NCBI RefSeq assembly: GCF_001605725.1
Contig: NZ_CP011530.1
Location: forward strand, 3,472,001 to 3,536,000
Direction of reading: 5' to 3'
Length of the DNA stretch: 64,000 nt
From: Mycobacteroides immunogenum
GTDB taxonomy: Bacteria > Actinomycetota > Actinomycetes > Mycobacteriales > Mycobacteriaceae
Shown here: in pieces, positions 48,276 to 57,155 of the stretch
Layout of the letters: each line of letters opens with the position of its first letter
Numbering within the stretch: the stretch's first letter is position 1
The notes under the pieces: model-generated
The model's input: only the letters and a program-made list of their open reading frames with translations
Databases searched by the model: none
What the model was told of the DNA's origin: nothing
Translations under genes and position numbers: made by a program

Positions 48276-48398
48276 GTCACCGTCGAGTTGCTCCACCGGC
48301 ATCATTTCCGTTGTGGTGACCGCGAACACCGCCACCGCCACGGCGGCGACCGCCCCCAGCCGCGCAGGGTTGTCTGGGCTGTAGGAGCTGTCGCGAAG
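48270..48398 (-). pseudogene. Possible MFS transporter remnant (5' end only)
   Basis: On the minus strand a frame reads ARLGAVAAVAVAVFAVTTTE followed by MMPVEQLDGDIA, resembling the first helix of DHA1-type MFS drug transporters (FA-x-x-TTE-x-x-P-V). There is no good start codon and a stop codon interrupts the frame upstream. It meets the amidohydrolase remnant at about 48270, as if one deletion removed the 3' halves of two convergent genes. Weak but suggestive. Confidence 0.35.
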
Positions 48399-48419
48399 GC
48401 AACTGCCGGCGTCACGGCG

Positions 48420-49142
48420 TTACGCACGTGAGCCCCGCGGGCAGCTCTGCGCTGCCGCACGGATGGCATTTGCGGAGCGCTCATCCACCGAAAGATGATA
48501 CCCACGAACCACTTCGGCGAACTGCATCGAGTACTGACACCAGAACGCCTTGTTCGGCGGCATCCAGCTGGCGGGCGCCTGATCGCCCTTGTCCTTGTTC
48601 GCCTGCCCTTGTACCGCGATGAGATTGGCCGGATCATTCGCAAAACGCCAGCGCATGGCCGGCGGCCACGCGCTGGCACCCATGTCCCATGCGTAGGCCA
48701 GCGGCACGATGTGATCGATCTGCACGGCTTCCCCGCTTGTCGGCCCACGAGTGAAGGCGATCTGTGATCCCGTGTAGGGATCGTGCAGGCTGCCGGTACG
48801 TACCGCGTGTGGACATCTGCGTGTGTACACGAAACTCTTGTCGGTCAAATCGCGATTCAAGATGTCGTTGCGTGTGTCGCACCCATTGCGCCCGCCCGGA
48901 GCATCGGTGTCATCGGACCAGGCATCACCGAACTCAGTGCGCTGATAATCCTTGGCCCGTACGCGCTGGGGCTGCACCGTCACACCGGCCAGCGGATCCT
49001 GTCCGGGTGCCAGCGTCGGAATATTAGGCTGCCCGGCAATGACATTGGCACGTTGTATCCGGTATCGGGCCGAGACCTGAAATGCCACCACCATCGCGAT
49101 CGCCGCGGCAATGGCGACAATGAGCATGGTGCGGTTACTCAC
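48420..49142 (-). CDS. Membrane-anchored or exported HNH nuclease-like protein (DUF1524, Rv2972c-type)
   Basis: A 240-residue protein with an N-terminal signal-anchor helix (about residues 6-24). The C-terminal part has the HNH/DUF1524 pattern: QIDHIVPLAYAWDMGAS, then FANDPANLIAVQGQANKDKG and DQAPASWMPPN. Such domains cut DNA; here it would act outside the membrane. GTG start overlaps the recG stop (GTGA). Role unknown. Confidence 0.82.
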   Translation of the reverse strand: MSNRTMLIVAIAAAIAMVVAFQVSARYRIQRANVIAGQPNIPTLAPGQDPLAGVTVQPQRVRAKDYQRTEFGDAWSDDTDAPGGRNGCDTRNDILNRDLTDKSFVYTRRCPHAVRTGSLHDPYTGSQIAFTRGPTSGEAVQIDHIVPLAYAWDMGASAWPPAMRWRFANDPANLIAVQGQANKDKGDQAPASWMPPNKAFWCQYSMQFAEVVRGYHLSVDERSANAIRAAAQSCPRGSRA

Positions 49143-51379
49143 GACTTGTCCAGGTACTCGATCTGATCGGCAACCAGGAAACGACGGGCCATACCCGCAA
49201 GCGCCGGCTGGTGTGCCAGCTCCGGATCGTCCGCACAGGCATTGATTGCCATCTCCCGGGCCGTCTCGATCATCTCGCGATGATCCAGCAGGGAAAGCAG
49301 CCGCAGGTTGACCGCACGCCCGGATTGGTCGCGCCCCAACACATCACCTTCACGCCGCTCTTCCAGGTCCAGCTCTGCCAGAGTGAACCCGTCCAGGGTG
49401 TCCTGTACGGCACGCAGTCGCCGCCCCGCCGAACCCGCGGGGCTGCATGGGCTTACCAAAAGGCACAGACCCTTGTTTCCGCCACGGCCCACCCGGCCGC
49501 GCAACTGGTGCAGCTGGCTGATGCCGAACCGGTCGGCATCCATGATGAGCATCACGGTGGCGTTCGGAACATCCACACCCACCTCAATGACTGTGGTGCA
49601 CACCAGCACATCGATCTCACCGGCATTGAACGCCGTCATCACGGCATCCTTCTGTTCCGATGGCAACCGGCCGTGCAGCAGCCCGACGCGCAGTCCCGGC
49701 AACAAGGAACCCCGAATGGTCTCGTACAACTCGGTGACAGGTACCGGTGGCGGGCGCTTCTCCTCCGCCTCATCCGGCCCAGCATCCTTGTCATCGGCGT
49801 CGATTCTGGAGGCCACCACATAGGCCTGTCTGCCCGCGGCCACTTCCTCGGCGATCCGCTCCCAACCGCGGGCGAGCCAGCCCGGCTTCTCTCGGGTGAA
49901 CACCGCGGTTGTGGTGATGGGCTGGCGCCCCCGCGGGAGTTCCCGCAGTGTCGATGTCTCCAGATCGCCGAACACCGTGAGCGCGACGGTACGCGGGATG
50001 GGCGTAGCGGTCATCACCAGCAGGTGCGGAACGATTCCTTCTGGAGCCTTGGCCCGCAACCGATCTCGTTGCTCAACACCGAAACGGTGCTGCTCGTCGA
50101 CGACCACCAGACCCAAGTTGTGAAAGTCCACCGAATCCTGCAGCAGCGCATGGGTTCCGATGACGATGCCCGCAAGCCCGGTCGCCACGTCCGCTTTGAC
50201 CTGCTTCTTCACTGCCGGCGACATCGAACCGGTGAGCAACGCAATACTGGTCGCTTCGTCGGGGGCTCCCAGCTCCCCGGCGGTGGCCAAAGCCCCCAGC
50301 ATCGCCCGCAAGGACCGGGCATGCTGAACCGCCAGTACCTCGGTGGGCGCCAGCAGCGCGCACTGATATCCGGCGTCGATCGCCTGCATCATCGCCAGCA
50401 GCGCGACCACGGTCTTACCGGAGCCCACCTCACCCTGTAGCAACCGGTTCATCGGCTTGACCCCGGAAAGGTCGTCGCCGATCTCGGCAACGACCTGCTG
50501 CTGCCCGTCGGTAAGGTCGAAGGGCAACCGGCTCAAGAGGTCCGCGCGCAGCCCGGTTTCGATGAGCGGCATCGCCGGGCCCGCCGACCCGATATCACTG
50601 CCGCGGCGCACGGCCAGCGCCAGTTGCAGGCCCAGCGCCTCATCGAACGCCAGCCGCCGGCGTGCCTGCTTCTGTTCGGAGGCGTCCTCCGACATGTGGA
50701 TCGCGCGCAGTGCCTCGTCCAGGGACATCAGACCGTGCTCGTCCAATACCGCGTGCGGCAGCGCCTCCGGTACCGGGTCCAGCTGAGTGAGAACCTGATC
50801 GATACAACGATAGATATCCCAGCTTTCCAGGTTCTTGGTCGCCGGGTAGATCGGAAACACATTGCGCTGAAAGGCCGAAATAGCAGTGGACGCATCGCGG
50901 GCGACTCCGGCGATACCGCGCAATGCGGTACTTCCCCGCGTTTCGGTGCTCTCGCCGAGCGCGGTTTCCAGCACCAGATAATCGGGATGCGTCAGTTGGG
51001 GCTTACCCCGGAACTCCCCGACCGCACCCGAGAGCATCACCCGATTACCCACCTGCAGATCACGTTTCACCTTGTGTGGATGAAAGAACGTGGCCTGCAC
51101 GGCATGCGGAGCACTGCCCAGCGTCACAGAGAGAAACTGCCCTTTGCGGTTACGCATGCTCTTGAGTTCCGCCGAGGTGATGAATCCCACCAGGGTGGTG
51201 TGCTCCCCGGGCTTGGCGCGCTCACCGTCTTGCTCGTCACGCAGACTGAAGTCGGTGCTGTATCGGCGCGGATAATGGTGCAGCAGATCCTCAACCGTCA
51301 GCAGCCCGAATTCTGCGTCGAGAACGTCGGATGCCTTGTTGCCCAACACATGATCCAGGCGATCGGAAAGTTTTACCAC
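49139..51379 (-). CDS. recG: ATP-dependent DNA helicase RecG
   Basis: A 746-residue branch-migration helicase for stalled forks. An N-terminal wedge/OB domain (about residues 60-160) is followed by the helicase motor: LLQGEVGSGKTVVALLAM (Walker A), VVVDEQHRFGVEQR (motif II), VMTATPIPRTVALT (III) and QLRGRVGRGG (VI). GTG start at 51379, 9 nt after the fakA-like gene. Confidence 0.96.
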   Translation of the reverse strand: MVKLSDRLDHVLGNKASDVLDAEFGLLTVEDLLHHYPRRYSTDFSLRDEQDGERAKPGEHTTLVGFITSAELKSMRNRKGQFLSVTLGSAPHAVQATFFHPHKVKRDLQVGNRVMLSGAVGEFRGKPQLTHPDYLVLETALGESTETRGSTALRGIAGVARDASTAISAFQRNVFPIYPATKNLESWDIYRCIDQVLTQLDPVPEALPHAVLDEHGLMSLDEALRAIHMSEDASEQKQARRRLAFDEALGLQLALAVRRGSDIGSAGPAMPLIETGLRADLLSRLPFDLTDGQQQVVAEIGDDLSGVKPMNRLLQGEVGSGKTVVALLAMMQAIDAGYQCALLAPTEVLAVQHARSLRAMLGALATAGELGAPDEATSIALLTGSMSPAVKKQVKADVATGLAGIVIGTHALLQDSVDFHNLGLVVVDEQHRFGVEQRDRLRAKAPEGIVPHLLVMTATPIPRTVALTVFGDLETSTLRELPRGRQPITTTAVFTREKPGWLARGWERIAEEVAAGRQAYVVASRIDADDKDAGPDEAEEKRPPPVPVTELYETIRGSLLPGLRVGLLHGRLPSEQKDAVMTAFNAGEIDVLVCTTVIEVGVDVPNATVMLIMDADRFGISQLHQLRGRVGRGGNKGLCLLVSPCSPAGSAGRRLRAVQDTLDGFTLAELDLEERREGDVLGRDQSGRAVNLRLLSLLDHREMIETAREMAINACADDPELAHQPALAGMARRFLVADQIEYLDKS

Positions 51380-51388
51380 GGGGCGCCG

Positions 51389-53035
51389 TCACTCAACACC
51401 GATGTGCACGACATCGGTGTGCTGCCCGGTGCGATAAATCATCACCTCGACACCGCCGTGGTGCGATCGGGTGTGTTCGACCAGCGACTCGGCAAGAGAC
51501 TCATCCACCTTGTCCGACAACAGCACGGTCACCAGCTCTCCACCAGAGGACAACATGATGCTCACCAAAGCCTTTGTGGCATTGGCGACATCGTGGTTGA
51601 GCACCAGCACCTCATCCCCGATGATGCCCATAGCGTCTCCCGGCTCACAGGTGCCAGACCAGGTGAGAGCCCGTTCGGTGGCCACGCGTACCAACCCGAA
51701 TCGGGTGGCACCGGCCGCACGCGCCATGGTGTAGCTGTCGTCGACCGCCATCCGTTCCGGATCGTGCACCGCCAGCGCCGCCAGCCCCTGCGCCATGGAC
51801 GCCGACGGCAGCGGGATCACCGTGATTCCCCAGCCGCGCGCTGCCGCGCAGACCGCCACCAGTTCCTCGGCAGCCATCAATCCATTGGGCAACACCATGA
51901 TCTGGTGCGCACCGCTATCGACCACCGCATCCAGCAGACGCTTCGCGCTGGCCGGAGGCTCATCGACACGCAGCACCTGAGCACCCTCGCTGGAGAACAG
52001 CGTGGCCGCGCCGTCACCCTCCGCCAGTGCCAGCACCCGGCGGTGCCGATGCCGTCCGTCGTGATGCCCGCCGCCCACATCGCCGCGCAGCGAGGAGATC
52101 TGAATCGACTGAGGGATACCGAATTTCATCCCGGCCTCGATGGCAGCCCCGGCATCGTTGACATGCGCGTGGACGGAATACCCCATCGCGCCATCACCGG
52201 CGATGGCAATGGAATCTCCCATCGCGTCGAGCTGCGCTCGCAGGTCGGCGATCTGCAGTTCATCACACCCACAGAGCAGATACATCACCTCGAACTCGGG
52301 GGGCAGCTCGCGCGGAGGATCCAGGTTCAGACCCCCCGAACCGCGCCCCGGCCCCGCCACCCACACCTGTGACGGCGCGTTCTTCGGAGGTGAGGGGCTG
52401 TACTCGCGGCGAGTGGGCAGCTCCCCCGCCACCACCGACACCAACGCATCGAGGATGACCACCAGACCGCGCGCACCGGCGTCCACCACACCGTTGTCGG
52501 CGAGCACGTCGAGCTGCTTGGGCGTCTTCTCCAGCGCCGAGACCGCGGCATCGGCGGCGGTACTGACGAGCTCGGGCAGATCGCCCGACCGCACGCTGTC
52601 CGCGGCATCCGCGGCCGCCTGCAATACCGAGACGATGGTGCCCTCGACAGGCGTACTCATCGAGGCAATGACGAACTGTGAGGCTTGGCGGAGCGCACGG
52701 CGCACCACCTCTGCCCCAATGGTGTCCTGGTCATCGGCCGCATCGGCGATACCGCGGACAATCTGCGACAGGATCACCCCAGAGTTACCACGGGCTCCAT
52801 GAACCGCCCCACGCGCCAGCGCCGCGGCAACCTGCGCGACCGTGGCCCCTTCGCCCAGCGCCTCGGCGGCATTGACCGCCGACCGCATGGTGAACAACAT
52901 GTTGGTGCCGGTATCGGCATCGGCGACCGGGAACACATTCAGTCGATTGATCTCGTCACTACGCGAGATCAGTCCCTCGACGGAGGCGCGCGCCCAATCG
53001 AGCAGCGCAGCACTGTCCAATACCGAGAGCCGCAT
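51389..53035 (-). CDS. DAK2/FakA-like kinase-domain protein (Rv2974c-type)
   Basis: A 548-residue protein. The N-terminal DhaL/DAK2 domain shows NRLNVFPVADADTGTNML, ARGAVHGARGNSGVILSQ and DNGVVDAGARGLVVIL, the ATP/Mg site of FakA-type fatty acid kinases; a middle domain and a C-terminal EDD-like part follow. FakA phosphorylates fatty acids bound to FakB. ATG at 53035 has TAGGCT exactly 7 nt upstream, so initiation is probably leaderless. Confidence 0.87.
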   Translation of the reverse strand: MRLSVLDSAALLDWARASVEGLISRSDEINRLNVFPVADADTGTNMLFTMRSAVNAAEALGEGATVAQVAAALARGAVHGARGNSGVILSQIVRGIADAADDQDTIGAEVVRRALRQASQFVIASMSTPVEGTIVSVLQAAADAADSVRSGDLPELVSTAADAAVSALEKTPKQLDVLADNGVVDAGARGLVVILDALVSVVAGELPTRREYSPSPPKNAPSQVWVAGPGRGSGGLNLDPPRELPPEFEVMYLLCGCDELQIADLRAQLDAMGDSIAIAGDGAMGYSVHAHVNDAGAAIEAGMKFGIPQSIQISSLRGDVGGGHHDGRHRHRRVLALAEGDGAATLFSSEGAQVLRVDEPPASAKRLLDAVVDSGAHQIMVLPNGLMAAEELVAVCAAARGWGITVIPLPSASMAQGLAALAVHDPERMAVDDSYTMARAAGATRFGLVRVATERALTWSGTCEPGDAMGIIGDEVLVLNHDVANATKALVSIMLSSGGELVTVLLSDKVDESLAESLVEHTRSHHGGVEVMIYRTGQHTDVVHIGVE

Positions 53036-53042
53036 GTGAGAA

Positions 53043-53048
53043 AGCCTA
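53043..53048 (-). promoter_or_regulatory. Putative leaderless -10 hexamer of fakA-like/recG operon
   Basis: TAGGCT (minus strand) 7 nt before the ATG at 53035. A copy of the short dispersed motif lies 26 nt further upstream. Confidence 0.55.
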
Positions 53049-53074
53049 TCTACCGGAACTGACAGTGTCTGAGG

Positions 53075-53096
53075 GTCTTCACCCAAGCGGCTCATC
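53075..53096 (-). repeat. Short dispersed motif copy
   Basis: Plus-strand sequence GTCTTCACCCAAGCGGCTC followed by ATC. Located upstream of the fakA-like gene promoter in the 169-bp gap to rpmB. Confidence 0.55.
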
Positions 53097-53204
53097 TGCA
53101 CCCATTTTGGCGTTCACGGGCCGGTCAAGCTATCCTTGCAGGGTTGTGGGCCACCCTGACTAATCAGGTCGTTGGCCGGAATCGCGAGTTTGAGGAGTTT
53201 CACT

Positions 53205-53402
53205 ATGGCTGCCGTCTGCGACGTGTGCGGCAAGGGACCCGGCTTCGGCAAGTCGGTTTCGCACTCGCATCGGCGTACCAACCGCCGCTGGAACCCGAAC
53301 ATCCAGACGGTTCACGCCGTCACCTCCCCCGGTGGCAACAAGCAGCGCGTCAACGCCTGCACCTCCTGCATCAAGGCCGGCAAGGTCGTCCGCGGCGCCT
53401 GA
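53205..53402 (+). CDS. rpmB: 50S ribosomal protein bL28, zinc-binding form
   Basis: A 65-residue bL28. [20 protein letters not shown] at the start and [10 protein letters not shown] near the end give two Cys pairs, the zinc-ribbon (C+) type; Zur-regulated paralogs lack them. GAGGAG ends 7 nt before the ATG. It diverges from the fakA-like gene, as in Rv2974c/Rv2975A. Confidence 0.95.
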   Translation: MAAVCDVCGKGPGFGKSVSHSHRRTNRRWNPNIQTVHAVTSPGGNKQRVNACTSCIKAGKVVRGA

Positions 53403-53420
53403 TCGCGTCCGGAACCTGCC

Positions 53421-54188
53421 GTGTCGTCTGACTACGTCGCCGTACGCAACGGCGTCCTGCACATCACCATTGCCACTGCGGCGGCTGGTACCTCGCTGGA
53501 CTTCACCGGTGTCGATGCCGCCGTACCGCTGCTGCGTGATCTGCCCACCGAAGTCGGCGCTATCTTGCTCACCAGCAGCGGCGCCAATTTCTGTGCCGGC
53601 GGCAATGTCCGTGACTTCGCTTCCGCCGAGGACCGGGCTGCCAAGCTCAACGACCTCGCCGGACGACTCCACGAATTCGTACGCGCGGTGGACGCCGCGG
53701 ATCGCCCGGTGGTGGCCTCCGTACACGGATGGGCTGCCGGCGGCGGGTTGAGCCTGGTGCTGCTCGCCGATATCGCGATCGGTGGCGAGTCGACCAAGCT
53801 GCGCGCTGCCTACCCGGGCATCGGGTACTCCTCCGACGGCGGCATGTCCTGGGCATTGCCCCGCATCGTCGGCAAGGCCCGTGCCGCGGACATCCTGCTG
53901 ACAGACCGGGTTGTCGAGGCTCCCGAGGCGCTGGCCATTGGCCTGCTGAGCCGGGTGGTGGCCGACGACGAGGTTCAGGCAACCGCCGTAGCCGCAGCCG
54001 AGAAGCTGGCCGCCGGTCCACGCGAGGCGCAGAACCGCATCCGGCGGCTGCTCCGTCTGAGTGTCGGCAACACCCTCGACGCGCAGCTGAATCTTGAACA
54101 AGCGAGCATCGCCGAGGCCTCGGTCAGCCCGACGGGCATCGAAGGCGTCGACGCCTTCGTCGGCAAGCGCAAGCCCGTCTGGCCCTGA
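53421..54188 (+). CDS. Enoyl-CoA hydratase/isomerase family protein
   Basis: A 255-residue crotonase-fold protein. Oxyanion-hole segments are SGANFCAGGNVRDF and HGWAAGGGLSLVLLADIAI. Glu residues at the two usual catalytic positions are not clear (YPGIGYSSDGG holds Ser/Asp instead), so it may be an isomerase or a non-hydratase. Acts on acyl-CoA. GTG start 18 nt after rpmB. Confidence 0.85.
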   Translation: MSSDYVAVRNGVLHITIATAAAGTSLDFTGVDAAVPLLRDLPTEVGAILLTSSGANFCAGGNVRDFASAEDRAAKLNDLAGRLHEFVRAVDAADRPVVASVHGWAAGGGLSLVLLADIAIGGESTKLRAAYPGIGYSSDGGMSWALPRIVGKARAADILLTDRVVEAPEALAIGLLSRVVADDEVQATAVAAAEKLAAGPREAQNRIRRLLRLSVGNTLDAQLNLEQASIAEASVSPTGIEGVDAFVGKRKPVWP

Positions 54189-54205
54189 TCCAGTCGAGTC
54201 CGACG

Positions 54206-54227
54206 GTCTTCACGCAAGCGCTCATCC
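54206..54227 (-). repeat. Short dispersed motif, tandem copy A
   Basis: Plus-strand GTCTTCACGCAAGCGCTC followed by ATCC, preceded by CGACG. It is one of two copies with a 32-bp period (54201-54232 and 54233-54260) lying between convergent genes. Confidence 0.65.
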
Positions 54228-54237
54228 CGATTCGACG

Positions 54238-54259
54238 GTCTTCACGCAAGCGCTCATCC
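54238..54259 (-). repeat. Short dispersed motif, tandem copy B
   Basis: Identical to copy A over 28 bp (54233-54260). The lipase stop codon (54254-54256) is read from inside it. Confidence 0.65.
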
Positions 54260-55504
54260 CAGCAGCTTCCTGCGGATCCAGTTCACAACCCACGGGATCG
54301 CGACCATATCCGCGGTGACATGCTCACCCGGCAGCGCCCAGTAATCAACCTCAGCGCCATTGGCACGCCACGTATCGCGCAACGCCAAGGCTCCCTCTTC
54401 GGGAATGAACAAATCGCCGACCGCCTTACTGCGCGAGCCGTGATAGAGCAGCACCGGCATGGTCGGAGTCAGGGCACCGGGCCGGTTGGCGGCAATCACA
54501 TGTTGCCCCAGCTCCGATTCAAACGGTTTCTCGATCGCCGAGAGCAGATCCAGATCGAATCTCAACAGGCCGGCAGCGGCCAACGGTGGTTGCGGCATAT
54601 TCTTGGCGCGGATCGCGCAGTAGAGCGCGAAGTCGCCGAAAATCTGCACCAGTTCCGGAAATTCGCGGGCCTGACCAATGGTCGCGGCCGCGAAGAGCCC
54701 CGCACCAACACCCCGGTTCATGCTGCCGTACAGCAGGGCGTAATCGGTGGGCGTACCGCCGGCAGCCGCGGCCGCGATCCGCAGCTCCGGCGCGTAGGTC
54801 GGCTGCAGCTGCGCTGCCCATGCGGTGGCAATGGCCCCGCCACTGTATCCATGCATGACGATTGGCGAATCGGCCAGATCAGGTCTTTCCGAAAGCATTC
54901 CGCGCACCGAATCGAGCACCGCGTGGCCTGCCATCTTCCCGGCCGCGTACGACATTCGGGGGCCTTCATGGTCCGGGAACAGCACGGCGTAGTTCTGCGC
55001 TGACAGGAACGGGAACATCGGCGGGTTGTCCCGATACCACAGGTGTGTCAGACGATAAGACGGCGTGAACTTCAAACCCAGGGAGTTGATCGCCTGATTA
55101 CGCACCACCACCGGACGTGAACCCGGACCGTGCCACGGACGTTCCGGCTCAATCAGTGCCGCGGTCACCGGAACCGCGTTGCCCGCGGTGTCGGTGGAGC
55201 GCACCATGATCCGCTGCATGGTCGCCCTGCGCAGCGGCAGCCGCGGCGAGACCTGGTCGGACCGGACCACCTCGCCCGGCGCCAGCAGACTCAGATCGCC
55301 TGGGTCGCTGTAAAAGTCGTCACCGGTGATCGGGGTGGGAAGGATCGCCGAGTAGGGGTCCGCGCGCTGTTGCGCCGTGAGCCGTCGCGCGGCCCAGTCG
55401 TTCAGGCGCTCCACCACGGCCGGGCTACGCAGTGCGGTACCGCCGGTCGCCAGCGCCGCCGTCGCGCCCCCCAGGGCGGCCAATGCTCCTGTAGACCAAC
55501 GCAT
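54254..55504 (-). CDS. Exported lipase (secretory lipase family)
   Basis: A 416-residue protein with an N-terminal hydrophobic leader (about residues 5-25). It matches the LIP/secretory lipase family of actinobacteria: PVVVRNQAINSLGLKFTPSY, DHEGPRMSYAAGKMAGHAVLD, nucleophile in MHGYSGGAIATAWAA, and LYHGSRSKAVGD with a late His in LPGEHVTADM. Hydrolyses acylglycerols or other esters. The ATG shares its A with the ung stop codon (TAATG). Confidence 0.85.
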   Translation of the reverse strand: MRWSTGALAALGGATAALATGGTALRSPAVVERLNDWAARRLTAQQRADPYSAILPTPITGDDFYSDPGDLSLLAPGEVVRSDQVSPRLPLRRATMQRIMVRSTDTAGNAVPVTAALIEPERPWHGPGSRPVVVRNQAINSLGLKFTPSYRLTHLWYRDNPPMFPFLSAQNYAVLFPDHEGPRMSYAAGKMAGHAVLDSVRGMLSERPDLADSPIVMHGYSGGAIATAWAAQLQPTYAPELRIAAAAAGGTPTDYALLYGSMNRGVGAGLFAAATIGQAREFPELVQIFGDFALYCAIRAKNMPQPPLAAAGLLRFDLDLLSAIEKPFESELGQHVIAANRPGALTPTMPVLLYHGSRSKAVGDLFIPEEGALALRDTWRANGAEVDYWALPGEHVTADMVAIPWVVNWIRRKLLG

Positions 55505-56184
55505 TACGGCAACCGCCAATCTATCGGTTGGGCACCCAATCCAACGAGTAGCTCGTTGGCCCGGCTGAACGGTTTGGAGCCAAAGAATCCGCGGGAGGCC
55601 GAGAGCGGCGACGGATGCACAGATTCGATGGTCGGCACACCGGCCCCCAACATCGGTTTGAGGGTGGCCGCATCGCGTCCCCACAAAATGGCCACCAAGG
55701 GGGCATCGCGCGCGACGAGCGCCCGGATGGCACATTCGGTCACGATTTCCCAGCCCTTGCCACGATGCGAGGCCGGGTTGCTCGGCCGCACGGTCAGCAC
55801 CCTGTTCAACAGCATCACCCCCTGCTGCGACCACGGCGTGAGATCGCCGTTGGCGGGTTTGGGTAGCCCAAGATCCGCTTGGTATTCGTCAAAGATGTTG
55901 GACAGACTGCGCGGCACCGGCCGCACATCGGCCGCCACCGAGAAACTCAGCCCCATGGCATGTCCGGGCGTGGGGTACGGATCTTGACCGACGATGAGCA
56001 CCCGAACATCGGCCAAGGGATAGGTGAAGGCACGCAGCACGTTTGCCCCGGTGGGTAGATATCCGCGACCCGAGGAGTTCTCCTCGCGGAGGAACTCCCC
56101 CATCTTGGTCACCTGATCGGCGACGGGTCCCAGTGCATCAGCCCAGCCGGGATCAATCAGCTCGGCGAGAGGTCGGGCAGTCAC
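55504..56184 (-). CDS. ung: Uracil-DNA glycosylase
   Basis: A 226-residue family 1 UDG. The water-activating loop [20 protein letters not shown], the [13 protein letters not shown] strand, and the DNA-intercalating [18 protein letters not shown] are all present. GTG start; TAAGTT 8 nt upstream, inside the end of thiL, may be a leaderless -10 box. Confidence 0.96.
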   Translation of the reverse strand: MTARPLAELIDPGWADALGPVADQVTKMGEFLREENSSGRGYLPTGANVLRAFTYPLADVRVLIVGQDPYPTPGHAMGLSFSVAADVRPVPRSLSNIFDEYQADLGLPKPANGDLTPWSQQGVMLLNRVLTVRPSNPASHRGKGWEIVTECAIRALVARDAPLVAILWGRDAATLKPMLGAGVPTIESVHPSPLSASRGFFGSKPFSRANELLVGLGAQPIDWRLP

Positions 56185-56190
56185 GAAGAG

Positions 56191-57138
56191 TCAACTTAGC
56201 CGAAACGAGTCCCACCCGGTTGCCCGAGTCCACTCGACACCATCAACCGTGACGCCCACGTCACCCGCCGTCACCTCGCCGACGGCAATCCAGCCCGGCG
56301 GGATCGTTCCCGGGAACGTCGCGACGAGGGCATGGTCCTCTCCCCCGGTCAATATCCATGCCCAAGGATCGGCGCCGAGCAGCCCGGCGGCGCTGGCCAA
56401 CGGCTCCAGGTACGGCTCCATGCACACCGAGCTCAGATCAAGGTGGACCGCGCTGAGTTCGGCGATATGCGCCAGGTCGGCCAACAGTCCGTCAGACACG
56501 TCGGTCATCGCCGTCGCTCCCGCCCTGGCCGCGACCGGCCCCTGCCCATACGGCGGCGCGGGCACCAGGTGAATCCGGCGCAGCTCCGGGAATTCGTCAA
56601 TCCCGTCCTGCCACAATCGGTATCCCGCCGCCGAGGTGCCCAACGCACCGCAGACCGCCACCGTGTCCCCCGGCGCGGCGCCCGCGCGCGTCACCGCCGC
56701 GCGCCCCTGGAGGTCGCCGAGCACCGTGACCGAAACCACCAGCTCGCGCGCGCTCACCAGATCTCCGCCCGCGACCGACGCCCCCACCAGGGTCGCCTCG
56801 GCCCAGACCCCCTCGTTGAGCTGCTCAAGAAACGCGATATCCGTCTGGGCCGGTGCCCCCACCGCCACCACGAAGGCGGTGACCCGCCCGCCCATCGCCT
56901 CGATATCCGCGGCGTTCTGCGCCACGGCCTTACGGCCGATCTCCGAAGGAGCCGACCACTCAAGGCGAAAATGCCTGTCCTGCACCAACATATCGGTGGA
57001 TATCACCACTCGACCGTCGGGCGCGGCCACCACCGCGGCGTCGTCACCGGGACCGAGCAGCACGTCGGCACCGAGGTCGCGGCCCGCGGTGAGACGGCTG
57101 ATCACGCCGAACTCGCCGGTATCGCCCAGATTTGGCAC
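56191..57138 (-). CDS. thiL: Thiamine-monophosphate kinase
   Basis: A 315-residue enzyme making thiamine diphosphate. Signatures: GEFGVISRLTAGR, LLGPGDDAAVVAAPDG, the AQNAADIEAMGG motif and TDVSDGLLADLAHIAE. GTG at 57138 is set by the family N-terminus and a TACACT hexamer 6 nt upstream. It is divergent from the DUF3515 gene across a 17-bp gap. Confidence 0.93.
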   Translation of the reverse strand: MPNLGDTGEFGVISRLTAGRDLGADVLLGPGDDAAVVAAPDGRVVISTDMLVQDRHFRLEWSAPSEIGRKAVAQNAADIEAMGGRVTAFVVAVGAPAQTDIAFLEQLNEGVWAEATLVGASVAGGDLVSARELVVSVTVLGDLQGRAAVTRAGAAPGDTVAVCGALGTSAAGYRLWQDGIDEFPELRRIHLVPAPPYGQGPVAARAGATAMTDVSDGLLADLAHIAELSAVHLDLSSVCMEPYLEPLASAAGLLGADPWAWILTGGEDHALVATFPGTIPPGWIAVGEVTAGDVGVTVDGVEWTRATGWDSFRLS

Positions 57139-57143
57139 TCGGT

Positions 57144-57150
57144 TAGTGTA
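57144..57150. promoter_or_regulatory. Overlapping divergent -10 hexamers (thiL / DUF3515)
   Basis: The 7-bp TAGTGTA gives TAGTGT on the plus strand, 6 nt before GTG 57156, and TACACT on the minus strand, 6 nt before GTG 57138. One symmetric element could therefore serve as the -10 box for two leaderless genes. Confidence 0.55.
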
Positions 57151-57155
57151 GGCCC

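Noticed and set aside
53421..54188. Enoyl-CoA hydratase as a specific EchA number
   Set aside because: Catalytic Glu positions are unclear and crotonase paralogs are numerous, so only the family is named.
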